From: an uncultured Desulfobulbaceae bacterium
GTDB lineage: Bacteria; Desulfobacterota; Desulfobulbia; Desulfobulbales; BM004
Assembly: GCA_947258675.1 (NCBI GenBank)
Contig: CAMYJP010000011.1
Location: 1 to 16,137, forward strand
DNA length: 16,137 nucleotides
Reading direction: 5' to 3'
Position 1 is the stretch's first letter, and each line of letters starts with the position of its first letter. This document shows positions 14,470 to 16,137 of this stretch, in pieces. Made by a program: the position numbers and the translations under genes. The notes under the pieces were generated by a model. It had not been told where the DNA came from. It was given only the letters and a program-made list of their open reading frames with translations, and ran no database searches.

Positions 14470-16137
14470 TTATTTATCCATGCGGTACTGATCAAGGCCC
14501 GTACCGGCGGGAACCAACCTCCCCATTATAACGTTTTCTTTCAAGCCGCTCAAAGTATCTACCCTGCCAGCCATAGCTGCATTGGTCAATACTTTGGTAG
14601 TTTCCTGGAATGATGCAGCCGAAATAAAGCTATCGGTACTCAATGATGCCTTTGTTACACCCAATAAAAGCGGTTCAGCCACTGCCGGTTGTTTCCCATC
14701 TTTAACAAGCTTTTCATTTTCGGCCCCAAAACGCCACCATTCTACCTGTTCTTGAAGCATAAAAGAAGAATCACCAACGTCAGTGATCTGTACACGCCGC
14801 AACATTTGGCGCACTATTACTTCAATATGTTTATCGTTGATCTTAACTCCCTGCAGTCTATAAACTTCCTGGATTTCGTTAACCAAAAAGCGGGCAAGTT
14901 CTTTTACCCCAAGGACTCTCAAAATATCATTAGGAATTGGCGAGCCGTCCATAAGAGGTTCACCGGCCTTTACATAATCACCCTCATGAACGCTCACGTG
15001 TTTGTTTTTCGGAATCAAGTAATCCTTAGATTCACCTACATCCGGAGTGATTATTACTCTTCTTTTTCCTTTTAAATCTTTACCAAATGAAACCCGCCCG
15101 TCTATTTCTGAAATTATTGCGAACTCTTTTGGCTTACGAACCTCAAACAATTCGGCAACACGCGGCAGACCACCAGTAATATCTTTTGTTTTTGTGGTCT
15201 CCCTTGGGATCTTGCCGACCACTGTTCCAGGTTCAATAACATCACCTTCGTTAACCGAAATAATAGAGCCCACCGGCAATGAATAACGGGCAAGAGAATT
15301 GCTATTCGGCAGCTTCAATGTCCGGCCGCGTTTATCCTTAATGGAGATCCTTGGAGTTAAATCACTCTTTCCTCTGGCTTGGGCAATAACTTTACTTGCC
15401 TTTCCGGTTACAGGATCAACTCTTTCCTGCATGGAGATACCCTCTTGGACATCACCATATTTGACAATACCACCTACTTCGCAGACAATGGGAATCGTGT
15501 AAGGATCCCAGTCGGCGATTATGGTACCTGGTTCGACAGTATCTCCTTCTTTTATCGAAAGCTGGGCACCATAATTAACGGGATACCGCTCCAGCTCCCG
15601 ACCCTCCGGGCCGAGGATACAGATTTCTCCATTACGATTCATTACTACCATCTTGCCGAGAGTATTAATAACATAATGAACGTTATTATAGGTAACCTCA
15701 CCACGGTGCTGGGTTCGGACTTCTGCAACTTCAGCACGACGACTGGCCGTTCCACCAATATGGAATGTTCGCATTGTAAGCTGTGTACCAGGCTCCCCAA
15801 TTGACTGAGCAGCGATGATCCCAACAGCTTCGCCGATATTTACCATGTGGCCGCGGCCAAGATCCCGACCGTAACACATTACACAAACTCCTCGTTCGGA
15901 GCGACAAGTCAAAACAGAACGGATCAGAACTCTATCAATGCCTGCGGCCTCAATGGCCATGACAATATCTTCGGTAATCTGTTCATTGGCACCAACCAAT
16001 AAATCGTCGGTAAATGGATCGTATACATCTTCCAGAGCAACACGACCGAGTATACGCTCTCCCACTCGCTGGATTACCTCCCCACCCTCCATCAAAGGTT
16101 CTGCCATTATGCCGTCCAATGTTCCACAATCAGGTTC
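14470..16137 (-). CDS. rpoC: RNA polymerase beta' subunit, C-terminal part (5' end outside window)
   Basis: Beta' carries the catalytic Mg site, trigger loop and bridge helix of RNA polymerase. The frame is open to the window edge and encodes 555 residues, starting at about E. coli residue 811. The second zinc site is complete: Cys4, Cys78, Cys85 and Cys88 of the fragment, with the same spacing as E. coli 814/888/895/898. The trigger loop is split: [21 protein letters not shown] before, and [15 protein letters not shown] after, a ~190-residue insertion of beta-rich repeats, the Gram-negative-type lineage insertion. The end is short, stopping at [14 protein letters not shown] without the acidic tail of E. 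coli. The N-terminal ~810 residues lie beyond the window. Confidence 0.99.
   Translation of the reverse strand, partial: EPDCGTLDGIMAEPLMEGGEVIQRVGERILGRVALEDVYDPFTDDLLVGANEQITEDIVMAIEAAGIDRVLIRSVLTCRSERGVCVMCYGRDLGRGHMVNIGEAVGIIAAQSIGEPGTQLTMRTFHIGGTASRRAEVAEVRTQHRGEVTYNNVHYVINTLGKMVVMNRNGEICILGPEGRELERYPVNYGAQLSIKEGDTVEPGTIIADWDPYTIPIVCEVGGIVKYGDVQEGISMQERVDPVTGKASKVIAQARGKSDLTPRISIKDKRGRTLKLPNSNSLARYSLPVGSIISVNEGDVIEPGTVVGKIPRETTKTKDITGGLPRVAELFEVRKPKEFAIISEIDGRVSFGKDLKGKRRVIITPDVGESKDYLIPKNKHVSVHEGDYVKAGEPLMDGSPIPNDILRVLGVKELARFLVNEIQEVYRLQGVKINDKHIEVIVRQMLRRVQITDVGDSSFMLQEQVEWWRFGAENEKLVKDGKQPAVAEPLLLGVTKASLSTDSFISAASFQETTKVLTNAAMAGRVDTLSGLKENVIMGRLVPAGTGLDQYRMDK

Noticed and set aside
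14470..14520. Apparent C-terminal truncation of RpoC compared with E. coli
   Set aside because: The conserved core ends normally; the acidic tail is variable and absent or short in many bacteria.

Overview
The window is one long, uniformly minus-strand block of core translation genes. Read in the direction of transcription (from high to low coordinates) it holds the 3' part of rpoC, then rpsL, rpsG, fusA, tuf, rpsJ, rplC, rplD, rplW, rplB, rpsS, rplV, rpsC, rplP, rpmC, rpsQ, rplN, rplX, rplE, rpsN, rpsH, rplF, rplR, rpsE, rpmD, rplO and the first ten codons of secY. These are the str, S10 and spc operons joined end to end. All genes look intact apart from the two cut by the window edges. I see no mobile element, CRISPR array, tRNA, rRNA or foreign insert.

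Organism: a Gram-negative-type bacterium, most likely of the Desulfobacterota (former Deltaproteobacteria). The support is indirect. RpoC carries the large insertion between the two halves of the trigger loop that is typical of Gram-negative lineages. S14 and L24 are the zinc-binding (four-cysteine) forms. EF-G shares some residues with the spirochaete/planctomycete/deltaproteobacterial EF-G group that is related to mitochondrial EF-G1. tuf lies directly before rpsJ. Sampled coding stretches are moderately AT-rich, and tuf looks richer in GC. I cannot name a genus.

Layout: 16137-14470 rpoC end; a 157 bp gap with a good sigma70-type promoter; 14312-13414 rpsL-rpsG; a 157 bp gap with a second strong promoter and a palindrome over its start region; 13256-9944 fusA-tuf; 9929-5643 the S10 group through rpsC; a 141 bp gap with a third promoter candidate (perfect -10); 5501-35 rplP through rplO; 30-1 the secY start. 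No gene-free stretch exceeds 157 bp.

How the genes work together: RNA polymerase beta', the decoding-site proteins S12 and S7, both elongation GTPases and 21 further ribosomal proteins are made from one transcriptional direction, with secY following. This co-ordinates transcription, ribosome assembly, elongation and secretion. Two gene pairs overlap by four bases (rplD/rplW and rplP/rpmC). Many other junctions are unusually loose for this operon, and several of those gaps contain stem-loops.

No new system is present. The points worth a second look are regulatory: TTG starts in three or four small-subunit genes, a palindrome that would hide the rpsN ribosome-binding site, stem-loops after rpsE and rplW, and internal promoters.
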